From assembly GCA_000320545.1 (NCBI GenBank), contig ADNK01000506.1, positions 1 through 64,000 of the forward strand: a stretch of DNA of 64,000 nt, read 5' to 3'. Below are positions 11,209 to 22,814 of the stretch, piece after piece (the first letter of the stretch is position 1; the number at the start of each line of letters is the position of its first letter). Made by a program: the position numbers and the translations under genes. The notes under the pieces were generated by a model. It was given only the letters and a program-made list of their open reading frames with translations. It did no database searches and had not been told where the DNA came from. This DNA is from Bigelowiella natans CCMP2755 (lineage: Eukaryota; Cercozoa; Chlorarachniophyceae).

Positions 11209-13330
11209 TTACATCACGGGCTGATTCGGATCTGCCGGAGCTTTGTTGAACTTTCGCCCTGCTCTAATGACCTCATCAACCAGCAACAATTTCATTGCGA
11301 CCAGGGATCTGCATTTGTGTGTTCATGGTCTTAGACTACTTGTTCAATACCATTAGATGATGAAAATATTAATCTTACCCAAGGTGCAGTAGTTGTCGCT
11401 TCACTCTAACGTTGTCCCAGATACCAACACTTTCTGGAAGTAAAGATTTTCCAGTCACAATGTCCAGCCCTACACGTGGCTTCTCTTCGCCATTAGCCTC
11501 CTCCTGAAATGTTCATTTCTTTATGAACTCGCGCAGATATCAGAAAACGAAAACGCGTACCATAAGAGTTATTAGTGTTTGTTGCACATCCAGTCCAGCA
11601 TTTTCTGCTAGAGTCTTTGGAATCACTAAAAGCGCTTTCGCAAAAGCGTCAATTCCCAGCTTTACACGCCCTTTAACGGTTTTTTTAAATTTCATCAATT
11701 CGCTGCATGCTGCTATTTCGAAAGCTCCTGCTCCTGCTATTACAGCTCCGTCTTCCATTACATTGCGCACAGACCGAAGTCCATCTCTTAGGGCATCCTT
11801 AATTTGTCTAATGGTATGGTCGTTGGGACCTAGATATTGGATTAAACTTCGTCAAAGATGATACACGGAACACAATCGTATAATCTACCTACCATTTAAC
11901 AGCACAGTGCAAGATTGTGCATTTTTGCAGCCCTCCACGAATGTGAACTTGTCTTCTCCAAGAACATGCTCGTAAACTAGATCTGCATGTCCAAGGCATG
12001 CTGGTTCGAGGTCCTCAACGGAGTTGACCGCATATCCACCACAAGCAAGAGAAAGCCTTTCCATGTTCCTTTATATGGGCCATCACGCGTAAGGCAAATC
12101 ATTTAAACGCTGCTACATATCATCAAACCAACCTTCTCTTTGCTCGACGGATTCCCACGATTCCAGCTTTCTGAAGGAGGTCGAGAGACAAGGGATCTAT
12201 CCCCTTCTGGTTAATTAAGATAAAGCCTTTTTTCTCATTACCACAGACTTTTTCCTTGAACGCTACAATTTTCTTCACTTTGTCGTCAGTGAATTTTCGC
12301 TCTGCTGCAATCTGCTGCTCGCGTTCTGATGCATTCTTGTAGAAGAAACCCGCGTTCACCTCGCTAGAGAAGAATAACAAGGTAATCACTTTTTTGTCAT
12401 TAAATATCGAGGTCCATTAGGTCAACCTCTTCTCATACTCTAAGGACACGTTGCAGATAAAGATAAAGCAGTCCTCTGAACGCTTTGCCATGTTCGGATG
12501 TCGAGCTCCGTGGTCCAGGACAAGTCCTTTCAAAAGAAGCGGTGAGCAAAACCCATAGACAACGAGAATAATCTTCGACAAACTCACCGTCAACGAAGCG
12601 CGTATCCATATCACTTTTGTGAACCATATGCATAAGCTCTACCATGTGTAAATCAATTGGTTTGCCTGGGCTATGAATGCATTTGATGGCTTTGACGACG
12701 ATGTGAGAAAGGTGTTCCGCGAGTTTCGCATGAACTTTGGTCTTGATAGATGAGCGAGCTACGTTGAGAATAAGATCACTATCTGCCTTCTTCTCCTCCG
12801 ATACGTCAACTTTGAACTCATCCACGAACTTCATGAGACGGTCGCGGGCCAGTTCGAATCCCTAACCAAAAATTCTTAGCTTTAGAACTTTAGCGAACCA
12901 GTCTAATGGCGATTTAACCTCAACAAGAACTCTCGGGTGCAAGCCCTCGGAAAGATGGAGAGAAGCCTGTTTGAGTAATTCCCCAGTGAAGAGGACATTA
13001 GACGTTGTGCCATCACCCGTAATATCATCCTGTGCAGTCGCCGTGCGAGCGATGATGCTTGCAGTTGGATGCTGGATTTGCTGTGAAACGTATCTGATCA
13101 GGAGTGAGCTGCGTAGAAATAAGGATACAACCTACCATCTCATCAAGTAAAACTTTGCCATCCTTGGTGATTTTTATTGTACCAGCACCACTTACAAGCA
13201 TTTTCATTGTTCCGGAAGGTCCAAGATTGCTCTTAACAACTCCCATCAAACTTTTAGCAGCCTGGATATTCATCGCTAGCGCATGATTCTTGCCGATAAT
13301 GTCGGCGTTAGGGTTTACAACTTTAAGCAT
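11209..13330 (-). CDS. CCT6: T-complex protein 1 subunit zeta (CCT6)
   Basis: A subunit of the cytosolic CCT/TRiC chaperonin, which folds actin, tubulin and other proteins with ATP. Nine exons with GT-AG borders and matching phases: 13136-13330, 12919-13080, 12588-12861, 12427-12526, 12133-12363, 11893-12068, 11561-11829, 11379-11503 and 11209-11308. They sum to 1632 nt, giving 543 residues, close to the usual CCT6 length. Landmarks are the start [20 protein letters not shown], the ATP-site signature [22 protein letters not shown] (subunit-typical), [13 protein letters not shown] formed across the exon 4/5 junction, [22 protein letters not shown] and the C-terminus [17 protein letters not shown]. 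Introns are short and lack microsatellites, unlike the longer genes here. All key motifs are intact. Confidence 0.97.
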
Positions 13331-13921
13331 GTTTGAAGCTTGAAACTTGCAATGCTATTGTTAATGGATACAGGAAGCCGCGATTAAAGGTGGAAGGTTG
13401 GGAACTGCGGAGGGGGTGGATTCCCTACTGATTGTTGTAGGAACGCTCTGGTTGATCAAAGCCTGATGTCAACATAAAGGAAACAATTTAAGACTTACGA
13501 ATATTATCTATTTTGACCATGAGACAAATAAAAATTCAAAGAATATGCTATAAATATATTCTATTAGTTACATAGACTTCATGACACTCAGGGATTATTG
13601 GCCCTGTTGGGCTGAAATATATTTTCATTTTTCTTCTGCCGAGAAAGAGTTTTTCCACAAAACGCATGCCATTCCTGCCACGCATCCAACCTCTGCCAGC
13701 ACTCCCAATATTTATTCGTTTTGCACTGGTTCCCGCGCAAGGATTTCACGAAATATGTCATATATGTATAAAGCGACAATGCATACATGCTATTGTATCA
13801 GTATTTTATAGAAAATAATATATCGGTCTAACATATTTTTTTCGGTATGTCACCTGCCACATTTTCTCTTAAACTTCTGACAATCTCCTCTCTCCCCTCC
13901 TTTCGCACAAGTGTTTTCAAC

Positions 13922-15112
13922 ATGTCTTCATCCCTCCTCGTACGAAGCCTCAAGCGTACTATCTGCATCGATTTTCCTTCGCACACGAATGGAAATACTG
14001 TTGCAGTAAGGGAATTGAAACATCGCATCACTGATATCGAGGGTATTCCCGCACAACTCCAACGACTTACATGCGAAGGATCGGAGCTTTGCGATGATGA
14101 TGTCTTCGTACCGGAACACGTTCCATCCATTGTCCTCAACCTGCGTTTACGTGGTGGTAAGGGAGGATTTGGGTCACTTATGAGAGCGTATGCAGCGAAA
14201 CTTGCTGCCAAGAGTAAAAATAGACATGAAGACAAGGGTGCGATGAGAGACCTCAACGGGCGCCGCATCCGCCATGTAGAAACAGAGAAAAAGATTGCTG
14301 AATGGCAGGCACAAGAGCATAAGGTCGATCATGTTGGGCTACAGAAGAGTTTCAAGGAGATTCAGCAGGGGAAGTATCTGACGGCAGACAAAGGAAAATG
14401 TAAATATGGCGTGAATTGTAAGTACAAGTGGAAGTGCAAGTATACGCACCCAGATGACGAGGAAAGGGAACGTGCGAGACGCTGTGTCACGTCAATTTCA
14501 TCGGAATTCGGTGAATCTGACGAAGGGCTGTATGAGGGGAACTCACGGGAAAATATTCTTACAGCAGTTAAGAAGGGATTGCAAGCAAGGAAGCGACAAC
14601 GCGAGGAATCAGAAGATGGTGCAGGTGCAGGGGGGGATAATGATGATAATAATGATGATGATGATAAAGTATCCAATGATACAGAAATTAAGGGCTCCAT
14701 GTTAAAGTCCTCTATTCTCACTGCACAAAAAAGGGCCAAAACAGATGACAAAGATGATGTTGCAATGGGTGGTAAGGCGAGAGATAAGGCTAAGAAGCAT
14801 GACGGCGGAGCAGCCATGCCCAACAAGAAAAGCAATCAAGGGCAAAATGAAGAAAAAAGAGACTCACAGAAAGTATTCGGAGAGATTGATCTTGAGAGAT
14901 ACAGTTCAGCGAAGGAATTAGAAGCCGTTGGTCTCGGACACCTGAAATCTGAGTTGACTCGTTTGGGTCTGAAATGCGGAGGGAACTTGACACAACGAGC
15001 AGAGCGCTTGTTTCTCCTGAAAACACACAAACTTGAAGACCTCCCGAAAAAAATAAGAGGTAGTGGAAACACATCAATATATCATCCTCGAGTACTATTT
15101 TCCCCACGATAA
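13922..15112 (+). CDS. SDE2: SDE2 (ubiquitin-like precursor, splicing / genome stability)
   Basis: An intronless frame. The N-terminal ubiquitin-like domain ends in LRLRGGKGGFGS. In SDE2 proteins a deubiquitinase cuts after this GG, leaving a C-terminal part that starts with Lys and acts in intron-specific splicing and in replication-fork/telomere maintenance. After the cut site come a conserved SDE2 block (AAKLAAKSKN...RDLNGRRIRHVE), a CCCH-type finger (C-x5-C-x5-C-x3-H in CKYGVNCKYKWKCKYTH), a long charged low-complexity linker, and a C-terminal SAP-like domain (ELEAVGLGHLKSELTRLGLK). The ATG at 13922 places the ubiquitin-like fold right at the N-terminus; an in-frame ATG at 13847 would add 25 residues. 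The next gene to the left, CCT6, is divergent, with about 600 bp between the two start codons. Confidence 0.95.
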   Translation: MSSSLLVRSLKRTICIDFPSHTNGNTVAVRELKHRITDIEGIPAQLQRLTCEGSELCDDDVFVPEHVPSIVLNLRLRGGKGGFGSLMRAYAAKLAAKSKNRHEDKGAMRDLNGRRIRHVETEKKIAEWQAQEHKVDHVGLQKSFKEIQQGKYLTADKGKCKYGVNCKYKWKCKYTHPDDEERERARRCVTSISSEFGESDEGLYEGNSRENILTAVKKGLQARKRQREESEDGAGAGGDNDDNNDDDDKVSNDTEIKGSMLKSSILTAQKRAKTDDKDDVAMGGKARDKAKKHDGGAAMPNKKSNQGQNEEKRDSQKVFGEIDLERYSSAKELEAVGLGHLKSELTRLGLKCGGNLTQRAERLFLLKTHKLEDLPKKIRGSGNTSIYHPRVLFSPR

Positions 15113-15447
15113 TATTTCATGTATGTATACCCTGAAACACATCGAGGGGAGCCCATGTGAACGAAAACACAATAATTTAACCTGAAACACACTGAGAAGA
15201 AAGATCCACACCATATATGAACGAAAACACAACTATATATCATCTTCGACGAAAGCATGCATATGTAAGAATGAGTAGTGAGAAGTGGGAGGATATGAAA
15301 TATTTTTGTTTTTGTAAGGACTCCAAATTTTATCTTCATAACTTAACAAACATGATCGTCACACGTATTAGATCATGATATTAGTTTGAAAAAGTTATAG
15401 GGTGGAATACGTACTATAAACAATCATGTAAATGAAATGTGATTTAA

Positions 15448-15507
<60 letters not shown>

Positions 15508-17812
15508 TTGCACATGTAAATGTGCATGTGCACTTATTTGAATGCTTGTGTTGCATGTTGTGTGTTGTGTGAAAAACAGCAAAGAAGAAGTAAATTCCAT
15601 AAATGTTACGGGGATCTACAAAAAGACAGCTTTCGTCCATGGAAAATTTTGTTTCTACAATGTTCGTACGAGGTGAAACAATGGAGTTAATTTCCTGTGA
15701 TTGCTGATGAACGTAGTACATACCACAGTCATCATAGACAAAGTTTGCAATGTACATAATATGTACTATGTGTCGTAGTATGCCCTCGTCCTAAATATAC
15801 CACTGCTACTATGGACGAAGTACACAAGCGCTAGACATTACATGCAACATACATTATGTATACAGTGTCACTATTAATGTGTCTGTGACAAAGTTTAGAG
15901 CACCAAAAATTGAGACTCTGGCAGCACACTGAAGCTTCATTTCAACGCAGCCCGATTTGTGCGCACGGAAGTCACATTTTGAAGCTTTTTGTGATTTCTA
16001 ATTTGAGCGTGTGCGGCTTCTGTTTCTGGAGCCACTTGCGTGCTCATCATTAGGGACGATGCAATTCTAGCGTTTATTTTTACCACGTTGTGATCTGCGT
16101 GCTCATCAGTGAGCGTGACATGCAATTCAGAATTGGCACAACAGCGCTAGATCTAGCTAGAGATCTAGAGCGTCACGCGCAAGATCGCAGCTGCGTGTCG
16201 TAGCATTTGCATGCACAGTGCGCACTTCGAGCAGTTCAGGTTTTGACGCGAGCACACCAAGCTTGCAAGAGCAAAGCTTCATGAGCTTCACATCGCAGGA
16301 AAATGAAATGAAATGAGCCATCATCGAGAACTTTCTTAGCTAGCTAGTTAGCTTCGCATGCACGTCTAGATATGTTTGTTTGTTTCAAGATTGCACAGTG
16401 CGTTCTAGCGTTGCACGGGAGCAGTCGATCAGGAACAGGCTAGACGGTGTGCTGTGGTGCGAGGATCGTTGGCTAGCTCTGGAGCTAGCTAGCAGACCGA
16501 AGAGTCACCAACGTTTCGAAGGGATCTAGGGATGGGCATGCTAGCATTGGACATGGGGACCGGGAAGCCTAGCTAGCTAGTCAGTAGTGATCGATCATCG
16601 AGTGCTTGTGAGTGTGCGGCGCCCAGCCGCTACTGGCTAGCTGGGCTAGCTAGCTAGCTAGCGTGATCTAGCGACAATGTGTCTGGCTAGCTGGGCCGTG
16701 TGTCGCAGCACCACCACAACTGCATCAAATGTGTAACGAATGGCATGGATTTTTAATTGAGAGTCATTGAGTGCACATTTGTGCGTTCATGTGCGCCCAG
16801 CTAGCCAGGTGCATGCTTTTTGCGTGCGTGTGCTGAAACTTCGCACGTCCATGAAGCTAGTGTGCACACACCCTCATGAGCTTGCAAAACTTGTGGCACG
16901 CAGATGCAAATGCGCTAGCGTGTTCACAAAAGTGGTGAGAATTTTTCAATTTTCGCCCGCTGGCAGGCGTTAAAAAATGAGGTTTTCAAGCTGAAATTCG
17001 AAAAAAAAATCAAATTTGAACCTCAAAAAGGGCTCCAGTGTGCTTCCAATGTCCAATTGCAACGATTGAGCGCGCCAGGCCGCAGGCTAGCAGATGCAAA
17101 GCACAACGCAGTTTGTTCAAAACCCACTCGCTAGCTCGTCACCGGGATTGATACAGTTGTGACTAGACTGCGCTGTGCGGGCAGCACGACAGCGCTAGCT
17201 AGAGCGGCACAGATGCACAACACAACAGATGGCTAGCTGACGAGTTGCCATCTAGCCATAGCTAGCTAGTTAGTGCTAGCGCATCTTCATGCTCTAGTGC
17301 TTGCAGAATGCCAGTGCACTTGCTGCATGTAGGATCACATAATAGTCCACATAATCATTGACATCATGCTTCTGGTCAGTGACGAATCTCTGTGTCTGAC
17401 ATGCCACATGATTCATGTGATTTGGCATGATGCTAGCTAGCACAGGAATAAGCTCATTGTGTTGTACAAAGCAAAATGTAGCATGGCTATTTATAGCTAT
17501 TGCTAAGTTGTGAACATGTTCGTGGATCGTACGTGAATTGAGACTATAATTGATGGTGCTAAGCAACGCATTTTTATTAAAATATCAATTCGAGGCCTAT
17601 ACTTTATGCTCGTCCACTCTGCTGCTTCGATATCATGAGTTGTCGCCGTTCATGCTTGTTGACGTGAATGGCGTCAAGTAAATAAATAACTTGGAAACGC
17701 ACTCGCCGTCGATTCAAGTTATCATTGATGTTCTGTATCCCATTTAGGTGTTTTGCAGAGTACGTACCAGACTTGAAAACAGAGATGTATTTTATTGTCA
17801 ATAATGAAAATA
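15113..17812. other. Intergenic: AT-rich part, then palindrome-rich spacer between convergent genes
   Basis: From 15113 to about 15850 the DNA is AT-rich and includes a (TA)n-(TG)n tract near 15450-15506. From about 15850 to 17600 it changes to the CTAG/GCTAGC/TGCA-rich texture (for example GCTAGCTAGCTAGCTAGC near 16640-16660). I see no gene with recognisable motifs; ORFs at 15937-16125, 16767-16973 and 17294-17566 are short and overlap others. The block lies between the 3' ends of SDE2 (+) and the HMG-box gene (-). Confidence 0.55.
15450..15506. repeat. (TA)n-(TG)n microsatellite
   Basis: A TA run passing directly into a TG run, in the 3' flank of SDE2. Confidence 0.95.
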
Positions 17813-20739
17813 TTATTCGTGAAGTTTAACAGTTAGTCTTGGGCATGTACCATGGATACTAGGTACTAGCAACCCATTTGATGACGACATGTAACTTAAT
17901 GATAAGATATCTTCAAAGACTGTACACGAATCTTCCTCTACAACGCCATTGCAACGACGTTGTGGAGAGTCATCCGGAACAAAACAGAAAAAAATTAAAA
18001 TTTTGATGCAGGGGGGCGGGGGCGGGACTGTGCCTCTTGCATTTCTACATCTAAAATATAAATATCTGAAACAAGTGATGATGAGTATTGGCGATTTACA
18101 GGTGCATTTCCCCTTCTCCCTTCTTTTCATGATTCAATCAGTCAAAAAAAGTGCCAAATTCAACGTGCGTATTTATCGCTTCGTTGTAAAATAAAAACAT
18201 AGCAATTTTCTTCGTCTAGATTCTCTTCCCTTCAACATGAACATGCAATCATCAACAATCTGCATCCCATGTGCTTAGTTCCTAAATAAAACAATATTCA
18301 TTTTAGGAATGATATCAGCAAAGATTAGGAAGTAGAAACGAATTTTCAATTGAAAAACACAACTCATATTTTTAACTGTGAGAGCAAAACAAAACTCACC
18401 TTGAAGAAGTAGTTGTCCATGTTCGGAAGGGAAGGAAATGCAGGCGAAGATTTCATCATCATTGGACTACTACCAACGCTACCACCAATGCCACTGCTAT
18501 CGATGAACGTAGAATCACGGAAATTAGACAGCAGGTATAGATCATCAGCAGGATGATCGAAGGGAATTGCTCCCACCCCCCCTCCTCCAAGTTTTCTGTC
18601 TACACTGAAGGTGGATGATGGTTTATCAAAAAATCCAGCAGGATCAAAATGGTTGGATGACAACGGAAGGTTTTCACAGCTCAAGCTACTGCGGATTCGA
18701 GAAGGGTTAGTAGCAGCAGAATTCGAGTCTTTTCCCCATGGAATAGAGAATGCATCGTTAAGCCATTGCTCACTAAGGAAAGGGGTGGTGGTGGTAGTAG
18801 TCGTTGCAGACGACGACGACGACGACGACGACAGCATTTTGTCGCCACAAGCAACAGTAGGCATGCCAAGAGCGTTTGTGATTTGCTGCCCAAGCTTCAA
18901 TTTTCCCTCCAGGTAGTTGTTATTGCCATTTGGTGTTTCTTCCTGCTGCAATAAATTAAACATATCAGGAGAACTCAATGAATAAATGTCATGAAAGAAC
19001 AATGCAAATTTTGGGGTCGTCTGTAACACCTTAAGATGTTTATTGAGATTCTTGCCTTTCACTTTACTGCCTAACCTCTTTGACGATTGCATACTACCAT
19101 CAGAATCAACTGTGCCGTAGCAGTCTCTTCGACGACCTTCCTCCAACTTAGCTCTTTTGCGTTTATTTTTGACATCATCAACAGGCTTCTTCTCGCTCGC
19201 ATCTTTCACGGAAACAGCTTTACTTTGCCTAAGGGCATGGCTGCTGCTTTCCCTGCTGCTTCTTTTTTTCTTCCCCCGGGAGACCAATCGGCCAGACATT
19301 GCCCCGTCAAAGCTAAAGCATCTGTTATTATCATTATATAAACTCTTATTAGACATAATTATAGGGAACAGCGTCTTCTCTTTCCTCACAAATATATCAC
19401 AAACAGTCACCACTACCGCTAGACCACCATGCCCATTACTATTACTACTACTACTACTACTAGTAGTAGTAGTACTAGCAGTATCATCTTGACCTTCTCA
19501 AATGTGCTTTCTTCTTTTGGTCTCGGGATTCTACGATAGACCGAGTATCTGCACCAAGCTCGTACATTTTCTGAAGGTAACTGCAATCGAAAATCCAACG
19601 TTAAAAAGAGAAGTTAGACTGATAGAAAAGGCCAGCATAGAAATTAGCTATTCTTACTCTTTGAGTTCATGCTCATATCGGGTCTTGTCCTGCTCAGCCA
19701 GAGTTTGAAACACCTTTCGTTCCTGCTTTGAGAGTGCCTTCCACTTCTTTCCAATGATACGCGCAACGGTTTCGTTATGGAGCACACGATCATCCATAGG
19801 AATCTGAATTAGCAACATCAAATATTCATAAGACTTCTTGAGTCAGTTCATCGCTAATGTATGTATGTTCCTGACATTCACGTATATTCAGTGTCACACT
19901 CACCTTATCAACCAGTTTATCTCTGATTGACATTTGGAAAAAGTTGTAGCCAGTCTTCGGATGTTTTGGCTTTTTTAGCTTCCTGATATCAAGAGCAGAA
20001 TTACTATCAAGATTCCCTTCGGGATATCCACACGACCTCATATACGACGACATGACTACGACGACGACGACCTGTGATTGATGTCCATCTTCCTCCGTTT
20101 ACTCGTCCGATTTGCTTTACTTGTGGAAGAAGACGACGATGTTATACCCGTTGATGAGGATGATGATGATGATCGAGCCAAAGGAGGGAGAAACAGAGCA
20201 TCTTTCTCGCTGCTCTCGTCTTCCTCAACAGGACTCCTCTTACTACTGCTTTTGTCAGTGTCAGTATCAAGATCACTTCCATCAAAGCTGGACCTCCGTT
20301 TCCCCCCAGTGAAAGTTGTAACTGCACTGCTAGATGCAATGGTAGTTGGTGAAACACTCGTCGTCATCATCCCTTCACCATTCCCTCCTACCTGCGGAAG
20401 GCTAGAGAGATTCACACCTTCACTGCCATGCAGCAACAACACAGGGGCAGAATCGCAATCAACTTTTTGGAGTTTTGATATTAACTCCTCAGGGATTCCC
20501 CCATGAATAGGTGCTCGACTAATTATTTGATCCGGGGGTGGTGTCATTCCTTCTTCTGCTTTCATCCATACGAGCTGTTAGGGAAATTAATGTCAGATAT
20601 GTTATGGTTTTCAGCAATAAACTTAACTAAAGACCTTGCCAGTAGAGTTCTCTCGTGCAAGAAAAACGATATCTCCCGTAGCGGGATTGACAGCTTTTGG
20701 ATTCTTACAGACGTACAGGTCGCAAGTTGTAGGGCACAT
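17813..20739 (-). CDS. HMG-box protein, probable nuclear DNA-binding factor
   Basis: Seven exons can be joined in phase: 20635-20739 (MCPTTCDLYVCKNPKAVNP...), 20072-20574, about 19904-19983, 19658-19803, 19494-19580, 18400-19321 and about 17813-17935. The second exon encodes a Ser/Thr-rich segment ending in a basic KRRKMDINHR. The HMG box is split over exons 3-5: KKPKHPKTGYNFFQMSIRDK, then HNETVARIIGKKWKALSKQE, then YLQKMYELGAD. Such boxes bend DNA and occur in chromatin proteins and transcription factors. The C-terminal half (exon 6) is Ser/Asn/Gly-rich with a short basic patch (KNKRKRAK, nuclear-signal-like) and no domain I recognise. Joining exon 5 to exon 6 at AG|A keeps the frame and skips a TGA at 19484-19486. 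The last exon is less certain than the others. Confidence 0.8.
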
Positions 20740-21004
20740 GATCTAGCTTGTGTCGGTATATTAAATTTCCCCAGCTACAGTTTAAATTGCGACGTTCGGC
20801 ACGGACAATGAACACCAAAGAATTTCCTGACTATTTTTCCCTTGGAGAGGGGCTGAGAGACACTGTAGTAGAGGTAGAATACTAGTAGAGGGGATTCTCA
20901 GCCACTTTGTCGAGGAGGGAGGTTGGGAATGAGGGGGTTGGGAATGAGGGCGGAGTGCGACGAGACCTGCAAGTGTGTAGGCACGAGATGGTCGGATGAT
21001 GGTA

Positions 21005-21052
<48 letters not shown>

Positions 21053-22437
21053 GAGAGAAAGAGAGGTAAGACATAGGAAGATGTAGTAAAAAATTAAATG
21101 GAAGAAAACAAGGAAGAAAAGAGGTGGAGACACCAACAATATCTGGCATGCATCACAGTTTCACCAAGAACTCTACGAAGAAATGCTTTGAAAAGTTTAC
21201 AGAAAGCGAGATATGAAGAACAGAAAGAGAGACGATTTAGTATCTTGATTTCGACATAATTTAGCATTCCGTCGACTCATGAAACACACCTTTACGAATA
21301 ATTATTTAATTTTGAAGTGTTTGATGATGTCGTATCTTCAGATATACATGTGTTTTTAGATTTCAGGAGATTTCATTCATCTTTTGTTTTGATGAAATTT
21401 CCGCTTCGCTAAATGAACATCGACGCACCGATGCGAACGGCATAGTCGAGAGAATGCAGGTGGTTTTCGTTGTCAACGGTCTTCTCAATCAATGACTTGA
21501 CGGCACACGATGGTCGAATCTTCAAGAAACGCATGGGGTTTTCATCATCAATAAAAAAAATGCCACAACAACAAATATTAACCGGTCGAGTGACCTGGTA
21601 CCTAGACGGGATTATTAAGATTGGACTCCTTCTCGTTTTTGATTTTTGTTCAGAAAACCAAAAGAACCCGTTTAGCGCCACAGTGACACACTTTAATAAT
21701 TTTCAAAGGGGGTACTTGAGGGTCAAAGTTGATGGCCGACACTAAGTAGTTTTGACAAAAATGCAATGGAATGTGCGGCAAAAAAACGTGGTGCCATAAG
21801 ATCTTTGTTCTTTTCACAATTTCAAAGGGGTTCATGAGACAAGTCTTAAGACGTGTCTCAAGACGGGTCTTGAACAGTGTTCAAGGATTGTTTGGATTTT
21901 TGTGAAAATCCCCTACGAAAAAAATGGAACGACTTGATCAAATTTCCTCTTCTCGTGCGTGTTTCGGTTTCCGCGGCTGGATTTTTTGACAAATCGGCAC
22001 CTGTCGCTTCAGTCATGAACTTTTGCAGTTCATCATTCATTTGTTTCATTGCTGGATTGTTTCATGTTCATTGCTCATCGATTGCCAAATTGGTGAGTTC
22101 CAAAGTTGACTGAGGATGGCTGAATGGAGGGCACGACTAGCTAGCTGACAGCTGGACGAGTGCGCACGCACAAAGACCAGCAGACAGAGGTGAGTCAGCA
22201 ACTGGTGTGGCCCACTGCCCTCTCATGTTCACACTCAACCACTCCGATCCTTCCTGGCTTTCCAGCTTGACAAGCTTTGGGTTCACGTGGAGTCGTGAAA
22301 GAGCACGTGCACACACACTGGTGGACAGTTTTGCACGACCCAGTGGTGCACGCACGCCAGCACAGCCAGAGCCCAGCTAGCCAGAGCCACCCTGCTGGCC
22401 TGTGCCAGTGCCAGCAGTGTGCACTGGCAAGCGCAGC
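20740..22437. other. Intergenic upstream of the HMG-box gene, to the retrotransposon
   Basis: It includes a long (GA)n tract at about 21009-21060. From about 21700 the spacer takes on the texture of the palindrome-rich blocks, with self-complementary phrases near 21835-21880 (an AAGTCTTAAGACGTGTCTC / AGACGGGTCTTGAAC arrangement). The ORFs here (for example 21409-21681 minus, 21470-21745 plus) are antisense pairs without recognisable domains. The spacer is interrupted at 22438 by the retrotransposon and resumes at 28154. Confidence 0.5.
21009..21060. repeat. (GA)n microsatellite
   Basis: About 25 GA units, with one GT interruption near the right end. Confidence 0.95.
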
Positions 22438-22763
22438 TGTTGCGCGTAAGGTGTTCACAGGCCGAGGCGCTACGTGCACAAGTAGGCAGGGGGGGGGAAA
22501 GGCACGTTTGCTTCCTTTTGAAGAGTTGTGTTTATTTTTATTAAAGATTATATTTTTATTAAATCGTGCACTGCGTAATCATTCGCGAAGCTTTCGCGAA
22601 TGCCGCCGCACGTGGGGCAGCACACTTCCGGTGTGCTGCCATGAGTCCCGCCGGAACCCACGTGCCTATGCTGTATTAATATCTACGTTATCTATATTCT
22701 ATATCCGCGACAACCCCTTTGTTGTCGCACGTGACTTGTGCCCGCGTAGTGGTACGCGCTACA
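22438..22763 (-). repeat. 3' LTR with several perfect hairpins
   Basis: Identical to the 5' LTR. Hairpins seen: 22581-22601 (arms ATTCGCGAA/TTCGCGAAT, 3-nt loop); 22616-22640 (arms GGCAGCACAC/GTGTGCTGCC, 5-nt loop), which is enclosed by GCACGTGG/CCACGTGC at about 22608-22665; and 22707-22728 (arms GCGACAAC/GTTGTCGC, 6-nt loop). Confidence 0.96.
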
Positions 22764-22775
22764 CCTCCCCCAAGT
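22764..22775 (-). other. Polypurine tract next to the 3' LTR
   Basis: On the element's coding strand the sequence reads ACTTGGGGGAG immediately before the TG of the 3' LTR. This is the expected place and composition of the plus-strand primer. Confidence 0.75.
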
Positions 22776-22814
22776 CACGTTGCTCCTTCCTTCCTTCCTT
22801 ATTCCCTTAGACCT

